Shown here in pieces: positions 33,101-41,769 of a stretch of DNA of 64,000 nucleotides (positions are counted from its first letter, which is position 1; every line of letters begins with the position of its first letter). This DNA is from Porphyra umbilicalis. Its lineage: Eukaryota > Rhodophyta > Bangiophyceae > Bangiales > Bangiaceae. Below the pieces are notes generated by a model. That model worked only from the letters and a program-made list of their open reading frames with translations, was not told the origin of the DNA and did not search any database. The position numbers were made by a program, and so were the translations under genes. The stretch is from NCBI GenBank assembly GCA_002049455.2, contig KV919088.1, forward strand, positions 20,738 through 84,737. The letters run 5' to 3'.

Positions 33101-34651
33101 TGGCCGCCGCCGCCAATCCAAGCGCTGGTGCCGTCATCGACATCGGCGACGCGCGCGACGCAGTCGACGCAAACGACGCGGGTGACGCGATGGATGTGGA
33201 TGCGCCCTTGGCAGCGAATGAGGCCAACCCAGTCGGTCCGGCGACGTCGCCTCCTCGCTTTAACGTCACCAGCACGCGTGATTCAGGTCGCATGGGGACG
33301 TTGGCGGCTGGCTCTTGTAGTAGGAGTGCAAGCTCTGGTAGTAGGAGTGCAAGTGAGAAGCGGACAACAACTCGCAACGCCAACGCCAACGCTTCTCACC
33401 AACTGTACGTTTGTGCCGCTTACTCGACTATTTCTTTTACTCTCCTTCTTTCGTGCTATTTTTGTACTGCTGCTGCTTTACTGGACGAGGTGGTTGTTGG
33501 TATATCTCATGCAAGTACTGACTGGGCGTGTCTTGGACGCTTGTGCTTTCCTCCCTCTTGTGGTTTTGTGATGCAGGCAAGGGAGGCTGGACTTCAGCTG
33601 CTGGAAAGGCAGCAAGCACGGCCACCGGCGGTTGCTCATTGCCAGCAACCCCGCTCCTCCCTCCAAGTCACCATCGACCCCGTCACGAAAGCGCACGAGG
33701 GCGCAAGCGTTGGCAGACGAGTCGAGCGCCGTCGTGACCGCGCTCGAATGGACACGCGGCGGCACCGCGGTTCCTGTCGCCCCTCCCGCTTGAAGCCCTA
33801 CTGGCGGGGACGCGACGCTGTATGCGTACATCTCCGCGCACAACTCCTATATCGCGGCGATGGCGGCGTCTTCCATGGCCGTAAACTCGGAGGTGCCCGT
33901 CGGCGAGGTGGGCCTGGTGCATGACGCGTCCCCCCCTGCGAAACGACAGCGCCAAGGGGCCTGCGCCGTGGACGCGGGGGGCCCCGCGGGTGGGTTTGTT
34001 GGTTCTTGTGGTTCCGCCGACGCGGGCGGTAACGGTGGCGCTGGCAAGGACGGCGGCGGCGGGAGTGGCGACAACGACGGCGCTGGTGGTGACGACGAGG
34101 GCGGGGGCGTCGTCGGCGCGGATGTGGGCGTTATACCCAGTGGTGACGTCGGCGTCAGTCGTGCTGCTGGCGCTGGCGGGGCTGCAGGCGGGGACGGCTA
34201 CGGCGACGGTGCGAGCGAGGCCGTTGGCGGGGGTATCGCCGGTGACGGGAAGCGTCACTTCACCCTACGTCGGTCGGCGTTCGTCAGACGCAAGAAGGCG
34301 CCCCCCTTCGTGTCATCTGGGCAGCCGCGCATTCTTGGTCTTCGGCGTGTACTGACTTGGCGTGTACTGCGTGCGCTCGTACAACCGAAGTCGGCTGATG
34401 ACGGCTTTCACTCTGCCGACACGCTCGACGCCGTGCTGCGGGAGGTGGTGATGGACGTGCATGGGGTCGGTGTTGCAGCTGCGAAGGACATGCTGAAGAC
34501 GGTGTACCGACCTGCGGCCCCCAGCGCGAGCGGTCGGGGCAAGACGGGGTTGGCGTCAAAGAAGGCCAAGGAGCCCGCCCCGGTGGCCCAGCGTCTGTGG
34601 TTGGGAAAGACAAGGAACAACATTCACTGCAGCCTGAACAAGGTCATCCAG

Positions 34652-34656
34652 CGGAC
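34652..34656 (+). repeat. target-site duplication CGGAC (left)
   Basis: Immediately precedes the left LTR; identical to 40318-40322. Confidence 0.9.
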
Positions 34657-35078
34657 TGTGAAGCGGGAGGTAGATAGGTGGATGCGTTGGTTTACTTGGA
34701 TTGCGGCCTTGGGCCCACTAGGACCACCTGATATACCCCAGGCGACCCCTCTGCCAGTCTCAGAGACGACCCTCTCTCAGTGCTCCCCCAGGCACTTCCA
34801 CTCTCCGAGTGTGCAGGGCCTGCGGCGCACCTCCCAAAGCGGAGCATGCGCCTCCCCGGTGCGAAGCCGCCCACCGCCGCACAATCCAGTCACCACGACA
34901 CGCACAAGCCCCCCCCGAGCTCACCACAAGAAGGGGGGAGCTCACCAAGAGATAAACAAATCAAGTACAAACAAGTACAAGTCATGCACAATGGAATGCC
35001 AACAAATACACGAGCTTGAGTCACTAAAAGCCCGCGTGTGAGTATAGCTCCAATGGAATTCCACAGCGGAGCTCAGCA
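34657..35078 (-). repeat. 3' LTR of copia element (422 bp)
   Basis: In element orientation it starts TGCTGAGCTCCGCTG and ends GCTTCACA. Just outside it (35079-35085) lies a short purine-rich stretch (TTGGGAAG), the likely polypurine tract. Confidence 0.92.
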
Positions 35079-35120
35079 CTTCCCAATTTACATTGGAGTT
35101 CATGTAAGTCCAATGGAACG

Positions 35121-35490
35121 GCTGGTATCGATACCAGCAACAGCACTCCGCGCGATTTTTCTTGTAGACGGTATCGTTACCGTCCACAATAAAAAAATCG
35201 CCGTTAGTGCATAAAAACAAAAGGGGCTCAGTCGACTGCCGCCGACTCGAGCAGCAAGATGACATAGGCCAGCCGAACGTCCGGCCACCAGAACCGGCCC
35301 AAACCGCCCCAAGCACAGCGCGATTGTTCTTGTGGACGGTATCGAGACCGTCCAAAACAAAAAATCGCCGTTAGTGCACAAAAAAAAAAAGGGGCTCAGT
35401 CGACTGCCGCCGACTCGGACAGCAACATGACATACCCCAGCCGGCGGTCCGAGCACCACAACCGGCCCAAACCGCCGCAAGCCCGATGCC
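35121..35490. repeat. tandem duplication with palindromes in copia 3' non-coding region
   Basis: Two copies of an about 168-bp unit begin CGCGATT at 35151 and 35319, each containing GGGGCTCAGTCGACTGCCGC. Each unit starts with a hairpin (GACGGTA...TACCGTC at 35167; GACGGT...ACCGTC at 35335), and a perfect 18-bp palindrome (GCTGGTATC plus complement) precedes them at 35121. Position between pol and the 3' LTR suggests an RNA structural or packaging/priming role; inference. Confidence 0.75.
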
Positions 35491-35559
35491 AAACGCAAAG
35501 GGCACGCGGCCTTTCACCATGGTCGCTCCGCCAAGGACCTCCGCCGACCACGGAAGGGC

Positions 35560-38355
35560 TCAGCACGTGGAAGTAGGACGTCGGGCCGGCGTAGCGCCCA
35601 GCCCAGCGTTGCCAAGATCGGCGCCAAAGCCAATGACGCGCCGAAACAAGACGAACGCCGGGGCCGGCAGCGGCTTCGTCAGCCCGTCTGCCGGCATGTC
35701 CACGATAGGGAGGAAGTAGAACGTCACCTCCCCGCGCGCCACGTAGTCACGGACCATGTGGTACGCGACATCCACGTGCTTGGTACGCCCGGTGGCTTCG
35801 GGGTTGTTGACCAAGGCGAGGCAAGCCTGCGTGTCTTCCCCCATCGGCAAGGCCCCGCCATCGACGCCCAGAGCCGACAGCAACTTGCGTAGACACAGCG
35901 CCTCGTTGGTGGCCATCGCGGCGGCCGCGTACTGCGCTTCAGCCGTTGAGGTTGCCACCGTCGACTGGCGCTTGCTTGCCCACGCGATGGGCCCACCATT
36001 GAGGGTGAAGACGAAGCCTGTCGTCGACCGACGGCCGTCAACGTCGCCCGCCCAGTAGGCGTCGACAAACCCCAGCAGCGACTCGCTGCCGCCGTAGACC
36101 ACTTCAAGGCGGGTTGGCCCGCGCAGGTAGCGCAATACCCCCTTTGCTGCGCGCATGTGGTCCTGCTCAGGGCACGACATGAAGCGCGACAGCACCCCCA
36201 TGGCAAAGGCGATGTCCGGCCTTGTCGTGGTTGACAGGTAGAGGAGGGAGCCGACCAACTCGGCGTACCGGTTACCTTCCGGCAGCAGGTCCTCGCCCGT
36301 CTTGGCTAGCTTGATCCCTGACGCCATTGGCGCCTTGTTTGGGGTGAAGGTCTCCATCCCAAACGCCTCCAGCATCGTCACCGTGTGCCCCGGGTTGCTC
36401 AGAGTGAGCGTCTTCGACTCACGGTCACGCATGACCTTCATGCCAATGAAGTCTTTAACTTCCCCCATGTCACGTACTTTGAACTTTGCCGACACAGAGC
36501 GCTTTACGGCAGCAACTTCAGACAGCTTCTCGCCCGCCACAATGAGGTCGTCGACGCACACGAGGATGAAGAAGCGCCCGTGCACAGGGTGGCACCACTC
36601 GTGGAGGCACGGGTCTACCTTGGATCGCAGTGCACCGATCTCCTTGAGCTCCTTGTCGAGCTTGATGCCCCAAAGCCGCCCAGCCTGCTTTGTCCCGTAG
36701 AGCGCCATGTCAAGCCGACATATCTCCTTCACGCCCTCCGGCTCGATACCGTCGGGGAGTTTGATGTACATCTCCTTGTCCATCTTGGCGTTGAGGAAGG
36801 CTGTCTTGACGTCGACATGGTGAACCTCCCAGCCCGTGGCTGCAGCCACAGCAAAGAGGGCCCATGTGGTAGCCGCGCTGAGCACCGGCGCCCACGCCTC
36901 GTCATAGTCCCGCCCCGGCAATTGGTTGAAACCTTGAGCCAAGAGGCGGGCCTTGTAGCGCGTCATCTTGCCCTCCGCGTCGTGGTTGATGTCAAACACG
37001 AAACGCGTCTTGATGGCCTTGTGCTTCTTGTTGTTCACCTTAATCATGGACCAGGTTCCAAGCTTCTTGTGTGCTGCCACCTCCTCCTTGATGGCCTGCT
37101 TCCAACGCGGCCAATCAGAACGAGCACGCGTCTCTTTCTCGTTTGCCGGGGGCTTGTGTAGGTCGCAGCCCGAATCAGCCGCACTCTTGGTACCGCTTGC
37201 CAAGTACGCCTTGGGTTCCTTCTCCCACCATGTTACCTTGGGAGCTGGCTTTCGCTTTGAGCGACGAGGCCGAGGTGCGGCGCTGTCACAGGTGACAGGT
37301 CCTTCACTGCCCGCCGGTGTCGAGCCATCGGGGCAATCCGCGACGTCCTCCTCGCTATCTTCAGCAAGGAAGGGAGGACCGACTTCTTCGTCGCTGTCAG
37401 AGGTGTCGTCGGGGGCGTACTCGTCCTCTCGCCCGCGTTCAGCGTCGAACATGTCCATTGCCTCTTCCGTGGCGTCATCCTTGCCGCAGTCATTGCATGC
37501 CGTCAGCCGGGGACCAGCGCTTGACCCGACTGCCGACGCCTTGACCTTAGCCGGGTTCTCCTCAATCAGCACGTCGCGACGCTCGAAGACTTGGTTCGTC
37601 TCATCTTCGAGGATGCGGTAGGCCTTGCCACCGACCGAGTAGCCGACAAAGCGGCCGACGTCGATCCTTGGCTCCAGCTTGCGTTGCTGCTTCTTGGATT
37701 TGAGCGCCCATGCCCGGCTCCCCCAAACGCGGAATCCCGCGACGTTGGGCCGTCGACCCGTTAGGTCCTCCAGCGATGTCACGTCCAGCCCCGCCTTGGG
37801 GGACCGGTTGAGCACATGGACGACAGAGGCCAACGCTTCAGCCCACAGGTCTTGCTCCGCCCCGGCATCAAGCAAAGCAGCACGCACGCGCTCCATCAGC
37901 GTGCGGTTCACCCGCTCCGCTTTGCCGTTCTGCTGTGACTTGTACGGCGCTGTCATCTCCGACGTGATGCCCTTGTCCTCGTACAATGCCTTGAGGTCGT
38001 TGGTGACGTACTCCTTGGCACCGTCATGACGGACACGCTTGACTTTGACACCCGTCAGCGTCTCAAGCTGCTTGATACGCGTCTTGAGAACCTGCGGCGC
38101 CGTCCCTTTCGTCTTGATAGGCGTTGCCGTGATGAACCCCGTGGAGTCCTGCAGCGCCGTCATAAAGTAGATGGAACCACCCAGCGACTCAGTAAGTGGG
38201 CCACCAATGTCGATGTGCACCAGTTCGCACTTTGTCGACGCTGTAGACGAGCGGGGTCTCGGCGCCTGCACCATCCTGCCGTCCACACACGGCACACACA
38301 CAGTGCCAATAACGCGCTTAACGAGTGCCACTGACGCCGGCATGCCGTCGACCAT
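35560..38355 (-). CDS. pol: copia pol: integrase, reverse transcriptase, RNase H
   Basis: A 931-codon part of the copia polyprotein, open from just after an in-frame TAG (38365-38367). The integrase zinc-binding Cys pair (TVCVPC) follows the His pair that lies before the stop. The integrase core shows Asp in HIDIGGPL, Asp in VRHDGAKEY and Glu in QQNGKAERVN, so its DDE triad is intact. Then come a variable acidic linker, the RT domain (WSMIKVNNKKHKAIKTRFVF, DVKTAFLNAKMDKEMYIKLP) with VCVDDLI in place of the usual YVDD, and the RNase H (FVDAYWAGDVDGRRSTTGF, STAEAQYAA). It ends GLGATPARRPTSTC. Because a stop separates it from the protease, it would not be made as a normal polyprotein. Confidence 0.9.
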   Translation of the reverse strand: MVDGMPASVALVKRVIGTVCVPCVDGRMVQAPRPRSSTASTKCELVHIDIGGPLTESLGGSIYFMTALQDSTGFITATPIKTKGTAPQVLKTRIKQLETLTGVKVKRVRHDGAKEYVTNDLKALYEDKGITSEMTAPYKSQQNGKAERVNRTLMERVRAALLDAGAEQDLWAEALASVVHVLNRSPKAGLDVTSLEDLTGRRPNVAGFRVWGSRAWALKSKKQQRKLEPRIDVGRFVGYSVGGKAYRILEDETNQVFERRDVLIEENPAKVKASAVGSSAGPRLTACNDCGKDDATEEAMDMFDAERGREDEYAPDDTSDSDEEVGPPFLAEDSEEDVADCPDGSTPAGSEGPVTCDSAAPRPRRSKRKPAPKVTWWEKEPKAYLASGTKSAADSGCDLHKPPANEKETRARSDWPRWKQAIKEEVAAHKKLGTWSMIKVNNKKHKAIKTRFVFDINHDAEGKMTRYKARLLAQGFNQLPGRDYDEAWAPVLSAATTWALFAVAAATGWEVHHVDVKTAFLNAKMDKEMYIKLPDGIEPEGVKEICRLDMALYGTKQAGRLWGIKLDKELKEIGALRSKVDPCLHEWCHPVHGRFFILVCVDDLIVAGEKLSEVAAVKRSVSAKFKVRDMGEVKDFIGMKVMRDRESKTLTLSNPGHTVTMLEAFGMETFTPNKAPMASGIKLAKTGEDLLPEGNRYAELVGSLLYLSTTTRPDIAFAMGVLSRFMSCPEQDHMRAAKGVLRYLRGPTRLEVVYGGSESLLGFVDAYWAGDVDGRRSTTGFVFTLNGGPIAWASKRQSTVATSTAEAQYAAAAMATNEALCLRKLLSALGVDGGALPMGEDTQACLALVNNPEATGRTKHVDVAYHMVRDYVARGEVTFYFLPIVDMPADGLTKPLPAPAFVLFRRVIGFGADLGNAGLGATPARRPTSTC

Positions 38356-38367
38356 TGTGGCCGCCCG

Positions 38368-38847
38368 CTAGAGGTTCTCTAACCCCAAGTGGTTGAAACG
38401 ACGATGCCACAGCTCCGCCTCCCCAGCTATATGCGTGGATGCCGCGTTAGCCGACGCCTGGACCGGCGTCACCTTGAGCACATACTGCTCCAGGTCGTTC
38501 ACCTTGCCGACCACCGACGCCTTGTCGAGCACTCCGCTCGAGCAAACAGCATCCCCGTCGCTAAGGATGTAGCAGGCGTCGTCGGCAAACACCACCGCAC
38601 CTCGATTGCGGTCGACCGCTCGAACCGACAGCAGGTTGCTAGTCAGGTCCGGAACGAGCATAGCATCCCCAAGTACCATGCGCGTCTTGGTGTTTCCTTT
38701 GCTAACGTCCATTGAGACGTGGCGGTGCCCCATGATGGGCACCTTGTCGCCGTTGGACAAGGTGACCTGGGCCCCGCTTCCCGCCGTCCGGAAGTAGAAG
38801 CCCTTATCCCCGGCGGCCATGTGGTTGGTTGCGCCAGAGTCAAGCAC
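38368..38847 (-). pseudogene. copia protease and integrase N-terminus, bounded by two stops
   Basis: This lies in the same frame as gag and pol. The segment opens with the aspartic protease signature VLDSGATNHMA. It runs through the protease and gag-pre-integrase region (LWHRRFNHLGLENL, with the two His of the HHCC finger) and ends at TAG 38367-38365. The TGA at 38850-38848 sits exactly where related elements have the Trp before (V/I)(L/I)DSGAT, which fits a TGG to TGA change. Read-through is an alternative for this one stop, but the second stop inside the integrase finger shows decay. Confidence 0.85.
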
Positions 38848-38850
38848 TCA

Positions 38851-39738
38851 GGTTGATACCCCGCGTGCGCTCCCGTGAGCCTTGCTGCTCCCGGCAGTGC
38901 CGGTGGAAGCAGTGTAGGCCAGAGCGGCACCCGCGTGGGGCCCGCCGCCGTGGCCGCCTTCACGACCAACACCGCCGGGCTTGCCCTTGCCCTTGGCCTC
39001 GTCCGCCTTCTTCTTGTAGCAGTCGCGCTGCATGTGCCCTTTCTTGTTGCAGGAGAAGCACACGACCGACTTCTTGTCAAACGAATTCTTGTGCGCCGCT
39101 GCAGCAAAGGCTTGTGACTTGACACTGCCAGAAGGCTTGGACGCGGCGACGTCACTGCTCCGCTGTTCCACTTGCAGCAGCTTAGCCGTCACGTCCGACA
39201 TGACGAGCTTGGTGTCCTTGTTCTCCAAGACCGTCCTGAGCATTCCGTACTCCGACGGGAGCCCCGACAAGACACGCAGTGCGAGCATGTTGTCGTCCAC
39301 CGGGTTGCCGAGCACGGCAAGCTCGTCCCGGATCATCTTGGCGCTCGACGCAAACTTGATGATGTTTTCGTCGCCGGCTTTCTTCAGGCTGCTCAGCTCG
39401 TCCATGAGCCGCAGCAGCTGCGCGTTTTCACGTGCCTCGAACATGACCTTGAGCGCGTCCCACGCCTCCTTGGCCGTGTCAACCGAAGTGACCGTGTTGA
39501 GATGCACGGGCTTGACCGACATCTCGATGGTCGCCAGCGCCGCCTCGTTCATGGCGTCCCGCGCTTCGACCACCGGTTCGGACCTCTTGTCGTCCGAACC
39601 AGAAGCAGGGCCGTCCGTCACGACGGCCGTCCACAGCTTCTTTTTCTTGAGCTGCGCACGCTGGTACGCCGCCCACACCTTGTAATCGTCGTCCAGCTGC
39701 GCGAACCGTCGGCCGCTAAGGCGGACGTAGTCCGACAT
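38851..39738 (-). CDS. gag: copia gag with CCHC zinc knuckle
   Basis: The nucleocapsid/capsid precursor, which packages element RNA. The start at 39738 (MSDYVRLSGRRFAQLDDDYKVW) is preferred because it opens the conserved UBN2-type gag region; the frame is open back to an ATG at 39891, five bases from the LTR. It contains ALATIEMSVKPVHLNTVTSV, LSSLKKAGDENIIKFASS and LRTVLENKDTKLVMSDV. A zinc knuckle, CFSCNKKGHMQRDC, is followed by a basic Gly-rich tail. It ends at TGA 38850. Confidence 0.85.
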
Positions 39739-39895
39739 GTTGACGACAGCGGCGCGACCAAGCACCGCACTGACGACGTCGACGGCGGTATCCGCCCGCG
39801 CGACTCCGGAACACACCGCAACCAGAGCAACGTCGTCCGACCAGCGACCGCAGGGAAGACGACGATGACCACCAGCGACAGCCGGGCCCATAGCC

Positions 39896-40317
39896 TGTGA
39901 AGCGGGAGGTAGAAAGGTGGGTGCGTTGGTTTACTTGGATGGCGGCCTTGGGCCCACTAGGACCACCTGATATACCCCAGGCGACCCCTCTGCCAGTCCC
40001 AGAGACGACCCTCTCTCAGTGCTCCCCCAGGCACTTCCACTCTCCGAGTGTGCAGGGCCTGCGGCGCACCTCCCAAAGCGGAGCATGCGCCTCCCCGGTG
40101 CGAAGCCGCCCACCGCCGCACAATCCAGTCACCACGCCACGCACAATCCCCCCCCGAGCTCACCACAAGAAGGGGGGAGCTCACCAAGAGATTCACAAAT
40201 CAAGTACAAACAAGTACAAGTCATACACAATGGAATGCCAACAAATACACGAGCTTGAGTCACCAAAAGCCCGCGTGTGAGTATAGCTCCAATGGAATTC
40301 CAAAGCGGAGCTCAACA
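39896..40317 (-). repeat. 5' LTR of copia element (422 bp)
   Basis: Same length as the other LTR. In element orientation it starts TGTTGAGCTCCGC and ends GCTTCACA. No obvious initiator-tRNA primer-binding site was recognised directly downstream. Confidence 0.92.
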
Positions 40318-40322
40318 CGGAC
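40318..40322 (+). repeat. target-site duplication CGGAC (right)
   Basis: Immediately follows the right LTR; identical to 34652-34656. Confidence 0.9.
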
Positions 40323-41599
40323 TTGGGCAGAGGGCGCCTCATTTGACGGGCAGTCGAAGACGGCAGCGGCTGGCTTTCTCGGCGGGCATGGCTTCTTGGA
40401 GTCTGTCGCTGGTCGGCGGGGGACGGAGCTCGCGACGTTGGCAACCATTCTGTACTGTGGCGGCAACTTGGAGGAGTGTATCGTACCGGGCGGGGAGAAC
40501 TGCAATGCCGTCGTCAAGGTGGACCTCCCCACCTTGGCATTTGTCTTGAGAAAGGTACGGATTGAGTTGGTGCAAGTGGACGCGTGTGACAACTAGTACG
40601 ATGAGGTGTTGGACGCATTGTGTGACTGGTGTGTGTGTTGGGCACTGGTATGTGTGTTGGGCGAATGTACTGACGGTGTGCTACCTGCTCATGCTATCAC
40701 CCCGTGGCACGTACTCGTTTTTTTATGCTCTGAGCTGTGTCATGTCACTGTACTGGCGTTCCCTAACACAGGTCCGCCTCTTTCTCGAGCAAATCTGCGT
40801 CAAGGACTTGCTCCCGGTCGGCAGCAAGAAGCCGAGCGCCTCGGGTCAGCACGGTGGCGTCGTGAAGATGGGAAGGGTGGTCTGGGCCAAAGAGCTCAAG
40901 TATCTGCACGTGCACGTCGACAGTAGCACAGACGGCTGGGGCGCGCTGGTCTCGACCAACAAGGGAAACAAAGAGCGTGCAACCATCACCGACGACCCGG
41001 GCGTACCCAACGCCTCCATCGAATTGGATATCGCCGTTGACAAGAAGGGGGAGAGTGTCGAGGTCGTCACGCCGGCAGAGGTCGCGCAGCTCAAGAAGCT
41101 AGTGCGCGACTGGGTCGCGCAACGCAAGGACGATGTCGCTGTCATTGACGACCACAACGACCCCGACCTTCCTGGAGGCCGTGGTCCTGCAGGCGGCGGC
41201 GGTGATTGGGGTGGAGATGTGGGGGGCGGCGGCGCAGGTAACGGCGGCGGTGGTGATGGAAGTGTGAATGCGGCGGACGACGGGGGTGGGGGGGATGGTG
41301 GTGTCGGGGGTGATGGTGGTGCCGATGTGGGTACGAATGTGGAGGGCGACCGGGGTGATGGCGACGACGTGCCGAGCGGCACGGACGCAGCCATCGATGA
41401 CCTATTCGGGGTCAACCGAGTGCGTCATCCGCTGTCGCCGACGGCCTCGGAGGAGAGGCCAGTCGTGCGGCGCAAGCGGCGGTCAAAGTGGACTACCAGA
41501 CGTGTCGACTCCGACGAGGAGAGCGCGGGGAGGTCGTCCAAGAATGACTCGGACAAGGATTTCATTGTCAGTGATGATGCTTCTCCTGAGAGCCGCTAG
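40323..41599 (+). pseudogene. orphan nuclear-type gene, 3' part after copia insertion
   Basis: When one CGGAC copy is discounted the codon split at 34656 closes in frame at 40323, and reading continues (WAEGASFDGQSKTAAAGF, VVKVDLPTLAFVLRK) to 40554. A 217-nt intron is inferred from 40555 (AAG|GTACGG) to 40771 (AACACAG), phase 0. The last exon opens VRLFLEQICVKDLLPVGSK, then WAKELKYLHVHVDSSTDGWG and VAQLKKLVRDWVAQRKDD. A Gly/Asp-rich stretch, a basic patch (VVRRKRRSKWTTRR) and an acidic Ser-rich tail (DKDFIVSDDASPESR) follow. Without the intron, stops occur at once. No known domain recognised. The gene was a three-exon host gene or a non-LTR-independent element gene before copia landed in exon 2. 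Confidence 0.6.
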
Positions 41600-41769
41600 T
41601 CGTGAGTGCTTCTGAGGATGCTTGCTTGCTTGCTTGTGCGCTTTACTGTCGTTATGTCTTGCCTTTACTCTTGGCTTTGTATGCTGTGCTTGCTGTGGTG
41701 AATGTACTGGGCTTCTGCTGTTCGTTTCTTTTGTGCTGGGGTTGTCCATCGTCCGCTCTTCTGCGCACA
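41600..41769. other. 3' flank of orphan gene
   Basis: T-rich sequence (many CTTG and TGTGCTT words), consistent with a 3' UTR. No gene seen. Confidence 0.4.

Larger units (their letters stand above)
31835..34656 (+). pseudogene. orphan nuclear-type gene, 5' part, split by copia insertion
   Basis: I do not recognise the protein. It starts MTLLDDVSRLLEAASDALD at 31835. An Ala/Thr/Val-rich segment of hexapeptide repeats (APASTV, from 18-bp units) follows, within which the frame shifts by one base near 32,690 and continues as NTVAAAST. After an acidic stretch (DAGDAMDVDAPLA) an intron of 172 nt is inferred, 33405 (GTACGT) to 33576 (GATGCAG), phase 2. Exon 2 reads SPSTPSRKRTRAQALADES, meets a TGA at 33791-33793, and continues in the same frame (TLYAYISAHNSYIAAMAASS, PPAKRQRQG). 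A Gly/Asp-rich region and an ordered part follow (DTLDAVLREVVMDVHGVGV, NNIHCSLNKVIQR). At 34656 the copia LTR begins. The frame resumes after 40322. NLS-like patches suggest a nuclear protein. Confidence 0.6.
34657..40317 (-). mobile_element. Ty1/copia LTR retrotransposon, 5,661 bp
   Basis: Two 422-bp LTRs (34657-35078 and 39896-40317) with TG...CA ends and a 5-bp CGGAC target duplication define the element exactly. It lies antisense to the orphan gene it interrupts. In element order: LTR, gag, protease, integrase, reverse transcriptase, RNase H, a 480-bp non-coding region with palindromes, LTR. Order IN before RT is the copia type. The LTRs differ at about a dozen positions by eye (about 97% identity), so the insertion is not recent. 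Two in-frame stops in gag-pol make it non-autonomous now. Confidence 0.95.

Noticed and set aside
33791-33793. Selenocysteine codon in the orphan gene
   Set aside because: No redox motif around it and no clear SECIS-like structure; the gene is otherwise damaged.
38848-38850. Programmed read-through or TGA-to-Trp reassignment at the copia gag/protease boundary
   Set aside because: Tempting because TGA sits at a Trp position, but the same element has a TAG inside integrase, and TGA is the normal terminator of other genes here.
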